The notes: generated by a model not told the origin, from the sequence alone. DNA of 64,000 nucleotides from Orientallactaga sibirica (GCA_036365145.1 JAEOAD010000026.1:1964501-2028500), one strand, 5' to 3'. Shown: positions 25,565-36,573, numbered from the stretch's first letter. Translations and numbers: made by a program.

Positions 25565-25716
25565 TTTTCTGAAGCTTTGGGGGTACTCTTCTCCTCGCCC
25601 CTGGCAAAGGGTCCTTCTGCCGCCTCCTTCATGAAGCTGACCAGGACCTCTGCGCCAACCCCCGAATCAGGTTTGCCCAGGAGCTTCAGGATGGAAGCGT
25701 GGAGCCGGAAGTACAC
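25565..25716 (-). CDS. CABIN1: CABIN1 coding exon 15 of window
   Basis: 152 bp, residues 846-895 plus two bases. The acceptor is 'ttccag' and the donor is GTGAGT. The peptide begins [15 protein letters not shown], contains [18 protein letters not shown], and ends TPKASE, then AA of a split Lys codon. It marks the change from the helical scaffold to the low-complexity linker that follows. Confidence 0.95.
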
Positions 25717-27164
25717 CTGGAACGACACCTCAAGCGTGAACAGCCCTCCCTCACAGGTAAGCAGCCATGCTGGACTCAGCCCCTCCTGAGGGCAACAGGC
25801 TGACTTATGTCGCCTGTCTTTGTTGCTTTTACTCCTCCAGCCCATAACTGACCCACAGTGAGCCCTGAAAACTAAAATGGATTCTGTGAGCACTGCAGCT
25901 CTAGTGTGCAGCCAGCACTACAAGCGTGCAGCAGGAAGACAGTCATGTAGCAGTGCCTAGCTAGTTCCTGGACACTGCTTCAGCCATGGCACTGCCACCC
26001 TCTGTGTGCTGTTCAGGGACTCAGAAACTGAGCCTTCCTGTCTGTCTCTGATCTGCACTGTGGACACCCTGTGCATCAGAGAGGATCTAGCTGAAGCCCA
26101 GTCCCTGGGAAGATTACAGGGATTACAGGCTGGGTGAGCAAGCAGAGCAATGCATCACACAGGACCCATGCTTTCATCCCATCAGCATCGGAGGCCAGTG
26201 AGCTACCCAATGGCCCCAGACCCAGAAAAGGCCAGGGCAGGGATGGCTGGGCCCAGGAATGCCTTCTACTGCTCCAACACATGCCATCACAGGCACTGCC
26301 ACAGGTAGCTGGACCTCATCTTCCTCTAGCTCCCACCTGAAGAACCTGCACCCATGAAGGGTATGTGGAGTATGTTGGAGCTGATCACTGCTGGGCCCTC
26401 AAGCCCTGTCCAGCAAGCCTCCCTGTAACACAGCACACACAGTTCTCCAGGTGATCTGCTGCTGGCCCAGCCTGGATAGCGTGCTCAAGGAGGCATCCCA
26501 GACAGAGGGGATCACTCCATTTTTACATGTAGGAAACCATCCATGTACACTCAGGTGCTATACTTGCGGGAGGGAAAGCACCCAACTGGTAAAGACCACC
26601 CAGATATCTGAATGGAGGCCCCCATCAGGTTTCCAAAGGAACATCAGGAAGTGAACTCTGCACATCTGCACGCCTTCAAGCTAGCACAAGTGCAAGGGCA
26701 GGCAGACCACACTTCTGAGCCCTCAGTTCTTTGTCTGGAAGCCCCTAGGTCTTTTAAGGCCACCATTCTTGCTGTTTATGGCTCTGCCAGGCAACGGCAG
26801 AGGCCAAAGCCCAAAGAAAAACCCACAGGTATGATACATCTTTTTGAGGGCCAGGTCACCTTCCATGATACACAGGGTCACTGTTGACCAGAAGTGCAGT
26901 AAGTGAGGCTCTGGTTCAGTAGGGTCTGACCCAACTCCCCTCTCTTCCTGCTGATAACTCAGAATAGACCATAACTCTCTCTGGGGTTTTCTCATCCCTA
27001 AAGCAGAGCCTCTCCAAAGCATACAACCCCAAGTAAATGACCTGGAAAACTCATGGGAGAAGACCTGATACCTCAGCCTACTATGAAAAGGCATTTGATA
27101 AGATGTACTTCCAAACTTCTGCATGAACTCCCAAAATCTGGCATACAATAACACATTGCCTCAT

Positions 27165-27250
27165 GCAGCTAAGGCTGGCCTCAAACTTGTTATGTAGCTG
27201 AGGATGACCTTGAACTACTGGTTCTCCTGCAAACACCTCTTAAGTGTGAT
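27165..27250 (-). mobile_element. B1-like SINE fragment
   Basis: 'gctggcctcaaacttgttat' and 'gatgaccttgaactactggt' are recognisable; the remainder is decayed. Confidence 0.5.
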
Positions 27251-27292
27251 TTGTTGTTGTTCTCAAGATCGGCAAGTGTTAAAAGGACAGTT

Positions 27293-27470
27293 TGGGGCTG
27301 TAGAGTTTTGGGCTCAATGATTAGGGTGCTTGCTTACAAAGCCTGATGGCCTAGGTTCAATTCCCCAGGACCCACATAAAGCCAGATACACAAAGTGGCA
27401 CATGTATCTGGAGTTCATTTGCAGTGGCAAGAGGCCCTGGCACACCCATTCATATTCTCTTGTGAAGAAG
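27293..27470 (+). mobile_element. tRNA-SINE, type I
   Basis: 'gcttgcttacaaagcctgat', B box 'ggttcaattcc', and 'ggagttcatttgcagtggca'. Confidence 0.8.
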
Positions 27471-27766
27471 GGGCTGTGCACACAGACACTCAGTCCAACT
27501 AGAAGTCACGGGGACAGGTGGGAAGTCTGCATACCTTCCATTACATCTGTTCAATGAAAAGGCAAGCTGCAAAAACCCAACACAACATTCTTACCTATGT
27601 GCGTAGTAATAAGGAAAGACATCTGGACATACAAAGACGTAGTCAACGTGTTAGTGGAGATTATGGTGAGGGTAGGGGTTGCTAGAATAACTGGGAATTT
27701 TCATAGTTTTATATGTTTTTAATTGTTTGACTCTGTAAAAAAAATGAGCAAACACTATTATAATCA

Positions 27767-27804
27767 AATGTGTGTGTGTGTGCGTGCGCGCGCGCGCATG
27801 CGCA
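27767..27804. repeat. TG/CG alternating purine-pyrimidine tract
   Basis: (TG)n continues into (CG)n as 'gtgtgcgtgcgcgcgcgcgc' and 'atgcgc', a strictly alternating sequence of Z-DNA-forming type. Confidence 0.9.
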
Positions 27805-28112
27805 AAGGTAGGAAAACAAGAAGCAATCAGCAGATTCTGCCCAAACTCCAAGAACTTTACTGGCATGCAGGTCTGGTGGAGAGTGGGTGATGAGGCTCAA
27901 GGAGGGGGACGCTAGCATGGTCACAGCCAGAGTCTTGGGAAGCTGAGTCCTGGCCCAGTCAAGCCTGCTTGACTCTCCACCTACGTCCTTCATTTCCTTG
28001 CCTGAAAAATACACTGGTCCTAGCTTCACAGCCTGCCCCTCAGGAATGCCACGGGGACCAGTGTAAGTGTCCATCAAAAGAACTCTAGAAATAAACAATA
28101 AAAGAAAATCTC

Positions 28113-28375
28113 AGGGCTGGAGAGATGGCTTAGTGGTTAAGGTGCCTGCCTGCTAAGCCTAAGAGCGCTAGTTCCAATCTCCAGGTCCCACATTTAGCCA
28201 GATGCAAAGTGATGCAAGGGTGCAATGCCGCACTTGACCACAAGGGGCGCACACATCTGGATTTCGTTCACAGCAGCTGAGAGGCTGCTGGCACGCCCAT
28301 CTCTATCTGTCTCCCTCTCCCTCTCTTTCAAAAAAAAAAAAAAGAAAAGAAAAGAAAGAAAAGAAAATCTTAGCA
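28113..28375 (+). mobile_element. tRNA-SINE, type II
   Basis: 'gggctggagagatggcttag' start, long middle 'gcacttgaccacaaggggcg', and an AAAGAAAAG tail. A single B-box region is present. Confidence 0.9.
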
Positions 28376-28807
28376 GTATAAACACTGCTCTCACCTTGAG
28401 CAGCAGTGAGAAAACCCCTGCTATGGGATGGAGAACACCTGCTGCACCCAGCTTGTCAGGACCCAACCTTGACAAGCTGGGCATCCCAGGCGCACAGCAA
28501 GAACCCTGGAGACTATCTGCCCCCTAGGGACAAAGGTGGCTGCCCAACCTCCTGCCAGGAAATAGGTGGGACTGCCTGCACACAGGGAGATGCTGCACTG
28601 CAGAATCAGTGAGAACTGTTGTGCCGGAAAGGAACATTGTTTCCTCTAAGAAATCAGAACAAGTTGCTCGTTCTCCCCCAAGAATGGCGAGCGGCTGCTA
28701 AACATGAAGCTGTCACTGTCAGCCTGAGGACAGCCAGGGAGTCACGGGGAGCAGGAGACCAAGAGACAGCCCTCGTGCCCTGCCTCCCTCCGGCTGCACC
28801 GTGTTAC

Positions 28808-29080
28808 CTCCAGGGCCTCCATGGCTAGCTCAGGTGGATTGTGGTAGTGGATCTTCTTGGGATAGCGGGCAGCCTCCTCATGCAAGTAGTAGCCGGCCTG
28901 CCTGTAGTGCTGCAGGTACACAGCCGGGGGCCGCTGCTGCTTCTCAGCCACCTTGCCCAGCATATAGTGGATGAGCCACTCCTCCTCGTCGCCATCACCA
29001 TCACCGTCGCCCTCACAGTGCGCTGCAGATGTGAAGCAGTGCCTGGCTGTCTCCAACATGCTGTCCCTCCGGTCCTCCAT
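28808..29080 (-). CDS. CABIN1: CABIN1 coding exon 14 of window
   Basis: 273 bp, 91 whole codons, residues 755-845, phase 0. The acceptor is 'gttacag' and the donor is GTAACA. The peptide begins [15 protein letters not shown] and ends ELAMEALE; the Met is internal, continuing from LVQQ. An acidic run of four Gly-Asp pairs followed by EEEW (residues 778-789) is longer than the two pairs I recall in human. The rest, such as [12 protein letters not shown] and [12 protein letters not shown], is near-identical. Confidence 0.95.
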
Positions 29081-29410
29081 CTGTAACAAGACTCCAAGCT
29101 CACAGGCTGGCCTTAGGTGCAAGGCTTGCAGCTGGCCGGGTGTCGTGTGTCTCTCACAACTATCTCATAGATCACGCTCCTCTACCAGAGCTGAGGCTGG
29201 AACCACTGCCACCAGCTCAAAGCTGGGGACAACGAGAAGAGGACTCGGGCTCCTCAGAGCATACAGGTGAGGTCCAGAACCTATTTCCAACTCAGTCACC
29301 TCTGAGCCACACAAAAGCCCTCTCCTCTCCTTTCAACTCAGTCACCCCCTGTCCTCTCCCTTCCTTCTCATGAGTAGAACCTGACATTTCATGAAGGACT
29401 CCAAGTACAG

Positions 29411-29745
29411 TCTATGGGCCTCAGGAAGGACCTGTGCTCACAGCAGGCTGGGTAACCCTGCTATCAAGCTTCAGATCAGTCACCCCTGTTAGGTGAAGGG
29501 ATAAGACCCTCCTACCCTCTCTCTGTGGGCTTCAGGAAGGACCTGTGCTCACAGCAGGCTGGGCAACCCTGCTATCAAGCTTCAGATCAGTCACCCCTGT
29601 TAGGTGAAGGGATAAGACCCTCCTACCCTCTCTCTGTGGGCTTCAGGAAGGACCTGTGCTCACAGCAGGCTGGGCAACCCTGCTATCAAGCTTCAGACCA
29701 GTCATCCCTGTTAGATGAAGGGATAAGACCTTCCTACCCTCTCTC
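29411..29745. repeat. 111-bp tandem triplication
   Basis: Three nearly identical copies spaced 111 bp apart, as measured from 'caggaaggacctgtgctcac' at 29422, 29533 and 29644. Copies 1 and 2 differ at a few positions (for example 'gggtaac' versus 'gggcaac'); copy 3 has several further changes. The unit length is divisible by three, so a 93-residue open frame crosses it, but no coding evidence supports that frame. Confidence 0.95.
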
Positions 29746-30003
29746 TGGCTTAGCCAAGCAGAGCAAGCAAGGCTGCTCACCTGCCGGACAAGGTATGCAC
29801 CTCTGAGATAAAAGGAAGCAGCTGTGTGACTCTACTGTCATAGAGGTGTGAAGGCCCGGTGAAGAAACACTGACTGGGAGTCTGAGTTTACATCAATGGC
29901 TTCCAGCCAACAGCAATGATGGGGAGATCAACTTTCAAGGGACCTGCCAACAGTTGCCCATTTCTACTCTGGCAGCTGTCGAGCATGCGTGTGCCCACGC
30001 AGG

Positions 30004-30013
30004 TACACACACG

Positions 30014-30046
<33 letters not shown>

Positions 30047-30047
30047 G
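30004..30047. repeat. CA microsatellite
   Basis: (CA)n with a GCGC interruption near its left end. Confidence 0.95.
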
Positions 30048-30845
30048 TTCTTTCATTCTACAGCTCCAGAACTGGGGATAGAGTGAAGTGTGTCATGTGA
30101 GGCCCCAGAGGCAGCTGCTCTGGGCATCCCAGGATTCTGCCTCACTTCAGTGTGCTCGATGGCAAGGAGGATCCAGCCTCTTCCGGGCTCAGCTCAGGGG
30201 ACCAGAGCAAGGGGCGCTGCCGTGGCCATGAGCACATCCCCATGCCCATCCTGCGAGGGCACACCTGCCCTCCTCCCGCTCGTGTGTGTCCTGTAGCAGT
30301 GGCTAGCTTTGGGGGCCATGTGCTACTCAGGTACTCTGTCAATCACTTCTTGGGAAATAAAATGGCCTCTGAGGAAGTACAGGTCCATCATTAACTGAAA
30401 TCCAGCAGACAGCATCAGAGCACAGGACCACACATGGCACAAGTCCACTGAGTCCATCACACCACCTCCCAAACGGGGCTGCTCTGCAGTCTGAGACCGA
30501 CCAGCCCTGCTTTCTTTGAGCCCTTTCTGACCTGTGGCACCTTACCGCCCTGCTGGCCCAAGTGGGTCAGTGTGAGCGGTGCAGGTGGAGCTCAGGTGGC
30601 AGAGCATGCTCACCATGTGCAGGACCCACAGTCTGACCTCCAGGACTCCACCCAAAACAAAGAGATACCCCAAAACATGTTGGCATGCATGACTCCTTCA
30701 CTTCCTCTCAGGGCTGCCCTGCAGAGCAGAGCAGTGTGACTTCAGGCCAAACTCAGTGTCCTACAGTAGGGGAATGTCACATACTAAGACACTTTGAAAA
30801 CCAGAGCCCAAAAAGTTCTCCTTTTTAAAAAATGTATTTAGGGAG

Positions 30846-30999
30846 CCAGGCGTGGTGGCGCACGCCTTTAATCCCAGCACTTGGGAGGCAGAGGTAGGAG
30901 GATTGCTGAGAGTTCGAGGCCACCCTGAGACTACATAGTGAATTCCAGGTCAGCTTGAACTAGAGTGAGACCCTACTTCGAAAAACCAAAAAAAAAAAA
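30846..30999 (+). mobile_element. B1-like SINE
   Basis: Near-consensus 'ccaggcgtggtggcgcacgc' to 'cttcgaaaaaccaaaa'. Confidence 0.93.
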
Positions 31000-31009
31000 A
31001 AGTATTTAG

Positions 31010-31230
31010 TGCTGGAAAGATGGCTTAGCAGTTAAGGTGTTTGCCTGTGAAACCTAAGGATCCAGGTTCGATTTTCCAGTATCCATGTAAGCCAGATGCA
31101 TATAGTGATGCATGTGTCTAGAGTTCGTGTGCAGTAGCTAGAAACCCTGGTGCACCCATTGTCTCTATCCACCTCGCTCTCTCTCTAATAAATACATTAA
31201 AATGTTTTTTAAAAGTAATAATAATAAATT
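31010..31230 (+). mobile_element. tRNA-SINE, type I
   Basis: 'gtgctggaaagatggcttag' to 'taataaatacattaaaatg'. Confidence 0.85.
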
Positions 31231-31247
31231 AAAAATACATTTATTCA

Positions 31248-31345
31248 GACCAGGCATGGTGAGCATACATTTAACCCAAGCACTAAGAAGCAGAGGTAGG
31301 AAGATCATGATGAGTTTGAAGTCAGCCTGAGACTATAGAGACCTT

Positions 31346-31380
<35 letters not shown>
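31248..31380 (+). mobile_element. B1-like SINE, diverged
   Basis: 'accaggcatggtgagcatac' to the 29-A tail. Confidence 0.75.
31350..31380. repeat. Poly-A tract, SINE tail
   Basis: About 29 A residues ending the B1-like element that starts near 31248. Confidence 0.9.
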
Positions 31381-31381
<1 letters not shown>

Positions 31382-31557
31382 TATTCATTTGCAACTGTGT
31401 GTTTGTGGACACACCAGGCCTCTTGCCACTGAAACTAAGTGCCTGAGGCTAGGTCACTTTTTGCATCTGGCTTACATGGGTGCCCTAGGGATTGAATGCA
31501 GGCTGGCAGGCTTTGCAAGCAAATACCTTTAACTGTTCAGCCATCTTCCCAGCCACC
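31381..31557 (-). mobile_element. tRNA-SINE, old
   Basis: 'ggcctcttgccactgaaact' to 'tgttcagccatcttcccagc'. Confidence 0.7.
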
Positions 31558-31826
31558 GAAAAGTTCTTCTGGGAGAACAGGGAAGAGGTGCCACCTACTT
31601 CAGATGGCCAACACCCCTCTCCTATCAATTCAACTATCTTAAAACTAATGGCTAACCAATCAGGTCATAAAAGTCTTTCCTTGAACTTGCCTGCACTGGA
31701 CTGGGTATCCAAAGACCAAGGTCCAAAGTTACAGCTGTGTCTCCTGAGGAGACTCATCCATGAACAAAAACAGACACAGGAGTGTTAGGTCCAATAGAAG
31801 GATGGCAGGTGTGACACCCTCCTCAC

Positions 31827-32088
31827 CTGCTGCACAAGCTCAGGGGGCAGCTCAGCTCTCCACTGCTTCAGCTGGCGCGATGCAAATGAGTGTAAGGCAT
31901 AGGACATGGTGCCATACTCGATCCACAAGGACAAGTTAGAGCTGTCAATCTCAAGGGCCCGCCGGAAGCAGTTCAGAACAGGTGTGGCATGTTTCCAGAT
32001 GGGTCCATCGCTTTTCAGCTCATTGGAGTTCAGCTTGTCCTGAATGCGGCTGGCCCGGGCCAAAGCCATGCCTGCCCAGGAATCAAAC
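31827..32088 (-). CDS. CABIN1: CABIN1 coding exon 13 of window
   Basis: 262 bp, residues 667-754. The acceptor is 'gcacag' and the donor is GTGAGG. After the split Arg the peptide reads [14 protein letters not shown] and contains the TPR-like pair [18 protein letters not shown] and [15 protein letters not shown], then ends LPPELVQQ. This is the most strongly conserved block in the window by eye. Confidence 0.96.
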
Positions 32089-32808
32089 CTGTGCAGAAGG
32101 CAAAAGCACCCACTGAAAGCACTGCCGTCCTGACAGCTCGCGTGCTCTGCTCCCACACCAACACTCCGAGCCCAAGATGGCCACTCCACTTGCCAGGACC
32201 GAGACCTGGACCAGCTCTGTCATCATGGCCTTGGTCACTACATCATGACATAACATAAAGCTAGGAAGGACTACTTCAAGAGTGAGAAGTGTGGGCACTA
32301 AGCAGCACCACACAGCTACCCCATGAGTGCTGAGTGGAGGACTCCACTCCTGCACTGAAGGCTGCCCGCGGTGCTGCTCTGCTGGATCGAACAGGAGGCA
32401 CCACAAGGCATCCCAACAGGGCCCAGCCGAGGCCACAGGGACACTCTCAGCAGGCGATTCCTTCCTCCTCCTGGGCTGGCAGGGCCTGCCATCAGTACAT
32501 TCACCAAACAAGGATGGGATAAAAGAGAGCCCTGGGCCCACCGCCACTCAGCTTCTTCCTGTCCTCTCTGGACCTATGCTCTCGGCTCAGTTCCCAGCAA
32601 CAGAACAAAGAGTGAGAGGATAGGTGGAGGCTGGCCTCTACCATTCAGACAGTGCCTGAAACACACTGAGGCCAGAACTCACAGAACTCTGGGAAAGGCT
32701 GAGTAGCCAGAGACACCAAGACCAAGACAATATTCGGGCCACTGCAGTCAAATCTTCTGAGTGCCAGTACAGAAAACACTAACAGCAGCAACCAAAAAGG
32801 CAGACACC

Positions 32809-32935
32809 ACATGCCACCAACTGTTCACCTAGCATAGCTAAAGCTAGATAACCTTCTATATGCCACCAACTCTTAGCCCACCACTGTGAAAACTAGTGCA
32901 ACTAACTATCCATATGCCACCAACTCTTAGATCAG
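32809..32935. repeat. Short three-copy repeat
   Basis: 'atgccaccaact' recurs three times at about 52-bp spacing, with partial similarity in between ('tagc', 'aaaact', 'actaactat'). The array is weak and degraded. Confidence 0.6.
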
Positions 32936-34056
32936 CGCCGCTGGCTGACTGGCTTCTTGAGCTGTTTGGCTGTCCAGGAGGTGGCGAAGGCAGAGAGGCC
33001 ATGTGAGGTGCACACGCGCTTTTACTGCGCTTCACCGCCACCAGTGACAGACAGCCTGTGAACAAAGGGGCTGGAAAGAAGTCAAAGGCTCAATGGTGAG
33101 AGAAGGACTGAAAAAATGTGGGCCCCAGCCCTCATGTGAGGAGCTTCTAAGAGCAGCCTTCCTCCTTAGGGGAACGGTGGCTCAAAGCCACTTCTCCCCA
33201 GGCTATGCTGGGGTTGACTTGTAAAGGAACAGTGGGGTCTGTGGTAAACACTTCTTCACCTGAGCCAGCTCACAGTAGGTTCCTCTCAGTCTCCAGCCTT
33301 CAACCACTGCATTTGCCCCTACCTGGAAGAACCACATCAGAGCAGAGCCCACACAGCTTCATGAAAACTGCTGTCCCTGGGCAGTAATGATGCAGAAAGG
33401 CATTATCATGACTGCTGAGCCTGCCTACGACCCACCCAAAGTCCTCCGAGAATGGCTGGTCCAGGCAGAGCAACATGCAGGACACACTCTGCAAATGTCG
33501 GCTTACTGGGAGACTGAAGGTTCTGTGGGCCCATAACAATGGAAGCTTGGGAGCAGAGGTGTTCTGAGCCCATGTGCAAGGCAGAGCTGGCCTGGCTCTC
33601 TGGACTCAGAGTTGTGTCCTGGATGGCAGTGATAAACTGGACTAGGTCCTATCCTAACCCACCACCCCTAAATGGGTTCTGTGAAATGCTTGGCCAACAC
33701 AAGGGAAGGCAACCTCACAGTTTCCCCACAGGAAACTCCAACAGTGCAATCAGGACACTGCTGGGCAGCCCAGGACCAAGCCAACAAGAAGGTCCTTCCT
33801 GGTCCTTTCAGAAGCCTCTGCCTCAGCACCCGCTGGGCTGGGTCAGATGGGCTCAAAATACTCTCAAAAGGCATGATGTGAAGGTTAGAGAGAAGCCTGG
33901 GTGAACCTGTGGGACCCTCATTCCATTGACTGAGGGGCAGCTAGGCGAAAGGATGCCAGGTGCCTGCCACCTACAGACTCTGGGTTTCATCCCTCTCTCT
34001 TTTAGAAGGGGAAGGAGCAGGAGAGCAGTGAGGCCCACTGTGTCACACGTGCACAG

Positions 34057-34160
34057 TCAGCCAGCCTGAATGCTGTCTGTGCCACCAAACCAGTGATGCA
34101 AGGATGCCAAACAGCGCACACTCAGCCAGCCTGAATGCTGTCTGTGCCACCAAACCAGTG
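34057..34160. repeat. 39-bp direct repeat, two copies 65 bp apart
   Basis: 'tcagccagcctgaatgctgt' and the 19 bases after it are identical at 34057-34095 and 34122-34160. The sequence between and after the copies differs. Confidence 0.9.
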
Positions 34161-34921
34161 CAACAATCCCAAAAAGGACAACCAGAGCTCTGAAGGCATG
34201 GCTGCCTGCCTGGAAGAAACCACAGGCTGAGCAAAGGGAGCCTATGAGGAGCTTTCCCATGAGCTACAATCTTCACTCTGGCTTCTCCACTCACAGTATG
34301 GCCCCTTCTTCCCTAGCTAGATGGATCCTGGAAAGGAGAATTTTCTGGTTTCCTGTGGGAAAGTGGTTCTGTGATCACTCATGGTCCAAAGGCAGCCACC
34401 ATGGGCTAGTCCTGTGTCCTTCTAGAAAGAGGGCCTGCAGCTCCAAACCTTCAGAATCAGGTTGGCCACAGGAGGTGCCCTCACTTTAACCGTGCCCAAG
34501 GCTTACATCTTCAGTGAGCCAGCCATAAAGATCCTCCCTCTTAATCAAGCGCACAAACTTCATGAGAATGACAGAACCCTCAGAATGCTCAAGCCCACCA
34601 CTCCACAGAAGGAGAAGCTCAGCAGGGCTTGGCAGTAGGAAAGCACAGGCCTCACCCAGGCGCTCTGGTACAAATCATCAGGAGGAACTCATCCCAATGG
34701 TGTCCTGTATCACAACAAGGAAAGAGGACTTTGGTGCTCCTCCCTACGTCAAGAGCCTGCAGTCATCTACCAAGAGCACACACCAGCCTCCTGGGTCCCA
34801 CAGCCAGGAAAGGAGGCAGCACAAAGGGGATGGGGCTAGGAAGTGCCTCCTTGCCCTGCACACCAGGATCCACAAGATCACCTGGCACCTTCTCTGACCC
34901 AATGCTCCCTTCTCCTTTGCT

Positions 34922-35072
34922 CTTTTTTTGTTTGTTTGTTTGTTTCTTCAAGGTAGGGTCTCGCTCTAGCCCAGGCACTCTGTAGTCTCAGAGTGGCCTT
35001 GAGCTCATAGTGATTCTCCTACCTCTGCCTCCTGAGTGCTGGGATTAAAGGTGTGTGTCACCACACCTGGCT
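34922..35072 (-). mobile_element. B1-like SINE
   Basis: (GTTT)n head, 'caaggtagggtctcgctcta', with the 'gctgacctggaattc' segment missing. Confidence 0.9.
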
Positions 35073-35178
35073 ATTTGCCCTTCTTTTTATGGAGAAAATG
35101 ACTGTCTAAGAGCCACAGAATGCTAAACCTTCTCGTTCATTTTTCCTTCGCAGCCTGGCCTCATACCATGGCACCCAC

Positions 35179-35324
35179 CTGTTGGGGCAGACACAGATGT
35201 CATGCATGTAGAACCTGATGGCTTTGGACTGCTCCTTGTTTTTGAAGTGGTAGTCAGCCAGGAGGTAGTAGAGCTCGTTCACCACTGGAGGGGAGGGGTC
35301 TGCCCCTTCTGGGAGACAAGGCAC
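35179..35324 (-). CDS. CABIN1: CABIN1 coding exon 12 of window
   Basis: 146 bp, residues 619-666 plus two bases. The acceptor is 'tgccag' and the donor is GTGGGT. The peptide begins [13 protein letters not shown], then a full TPR-type helix pair [17 protein letters not shown] and [14 protein letters not shown] (around human residues 1055-1088 as I recall). The trailing AG joins the next exon's G to make Arg. Confidence 0.95.
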
Positions 35325-35555
35325 CTGGCATAGGAGAGGGCCAGTTTAGGAGAGGAGGTGGAGTCAAGGATACAGGTGTGACCTGTGACCCCAGGACTGT
35401 GCATCACATCACAGGACAAAGGGCTTGCCTCTCCTGGCCCAGCATCTTGCATAGAGCAGGAAAGAAGCCAGGATGTACCTGCAGCACTGCTGGGAAGGAA
35501 GGGCTCCGACCCAGCCTCATCACCCCATCACCTGTGTCCATGCACTGAGGCCCAC

Positions 35556-35762
35556 CTCAGCTGAAGTTCCCTCAATGTAGGCAGAGACTTTGTCCATGCT
35601 CAGAGTCGGCTTCTCTGTGCGGGGCACAATGGTAGCAATTCTTTTCAGCAGGTTAGCCAAGTCAGCAGATACAGTACTGGTCTTGTAGCTATCAAATTCA
35701 GGAAGAGTCTTGGGCTTAAAATACTCAAACATAAACAGGGCATCCTCCCATATAAGATCCAC
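35556..35762 (-). CDS. CABIN1: CABIN1 coding exon 11 of window
   Basis: 207 bp, 69 whole codons, residues 550-618, phase 0. The acceptor is a pure T tract ending 'ttttag' and the donor is GTGGGC. The peptide begins [18 protein letters not shown], contains [19 protein letters not shown], and ends EGTSAE. The GTG of the donor also reads in frame as Val; the true Val comes from the next exon. The intron to the next exon is only 231 bp. Confidence 0.95.
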
Positions 35763-35906
35763 CTAAAAAAAGCAGAAGGCAGAGTCAGAGTATACGCAGG
35801 GTAAGGAAGTTCCTCTAGAGAAACACACTGTGTCTGATGTAAATACTCACAACATGCTGAAGAACCTAAAATAAATCCCATCCCCCTTCTCAAAGAACTG
35901 CAGGGT

Positions 35907-36085
35907 CAGGCTGGAGAATGACTCAGGGGTTAGGGCACTTGCCTGCAAAGCCTAACAACCTGGGCTCAGTTCCCTAGCATTACATAAAGCCAAATGCACA
36001 AAGTGGTACAAGCATCTAGAGTTCGTTTGCAGTGGCTAAAGACCCTGGCATGCCCATTCTCTCTGTCTCTCCATTTCTCTCTGCT
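35907..36085 (+). mobile_element. tRNA-SINE, type I
   Basis: 'ggctggagaatgactcaggg' to 'cctggcatgcccattctc'. Confidence 0.85.
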
Positions 36086-36159
36086 TTTTTTTTTTTTTTT
36101 TTTTTTTTTGAGACAAGCCCAACAGACTTGCTTTTTTCTTTTTTCAGACTTGCTTTTTT

Positions 36160-36316
36160 TTTTTTTTTTTTTTTGGTTTTTCGAGGTAGGGTCTCACTCT
36201 AGCCCAGGCTGACCTGGAATTCATTCTGTATTCTCAGGGTGGCCTCGAACTCATGGCGATCCTCCTACCTCTGCCTCCCGAGTGCTGGGATTAAAGGCGT
36301 GAGCCACCACGCCCGG
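36160..36316 (-). mobile_element. B1-like SINE in a triplicated target
   Basis: A full reverse B1 whose target 'cagacttgctttttt' occurs three times: 36123-36137, 36145-36159 and 36317-36331. Confidence 0.92.
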
Positions 36317-36331
36317 CAGACTTGCTTTTTT

Positions 36332-36573
36332 TAATGTGAGAGAGCAAGACAGAGAGAGAATTGGGGGGAGAGAGAGAGAGAGAGAACTGGCGTGCCAGGG
36401 CCTCCAGCCACTATAATTAAACTCCAGATACGTGCGCCACCTCGTGCACTTGTGCAACCTTGCATGCTTATGTCACCTTGTGCATTTGGCTTACATGGGA
36501 CCTGGAGAGTCAAACATAAGTCCTTAGGCTTCACAGGCAAGTGCCTTAACCACTAAGCCATCTCTCCAGCCAC
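36332..36573 (-). mobile_element. tRNA-SINE, type III
   Basis: The middle has 'cacctcgtgcacttgtgcaa' then 'atgtcaccttgtgcatttgg', the expanded form. It ends 'ccatctctccagccac'. Confidence 0.88.

Larger units (their letters stand above)
25717..28807 (-). other. CABIN1: CABIN1 intron between exons 14 and 15
   Basis: 3,091 bp. 25717-27160 is unique. Then follow an old B1 fragment, a type I tRNA-SINE (27293-27470), a TG/CG alternating tract near 27770 and a type II tRNA-SINE (28113-28375). Confidence 0.8.
29081..31826 (-). other. CABIN1: CABIN1 intron between exons 13 and 14
   Basis: 2,746 bp. It contains a 111-bp triplication (29411-29745), a CA repeat (30004-30047), and a run of SINEs from 30846 to 31557. 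The rest is unique, with a possible old SINE trace at about 30583-30660. Confidence 0.8.
32089..35178 (-). other. CABIN1: CABIN1 intron between exons 12 and 13
   Basis: 3,090 bp, largely unique. It holds a short three-fold repeat around 'atgccaccaactcttag' (32809-32935), a 39-bp direct repeat (34057 and 34122) and one B1-like SINE (34922-35072). Confidence 0.8.

Noticed and set aside
28742..29122. Met at residue 1 of exon 14 (MEDRRDS) as an alternative start
   Set aside because: It follows a good 3' splice site and continues from LVQQ of the previous exon as in human; no promoter is seen.
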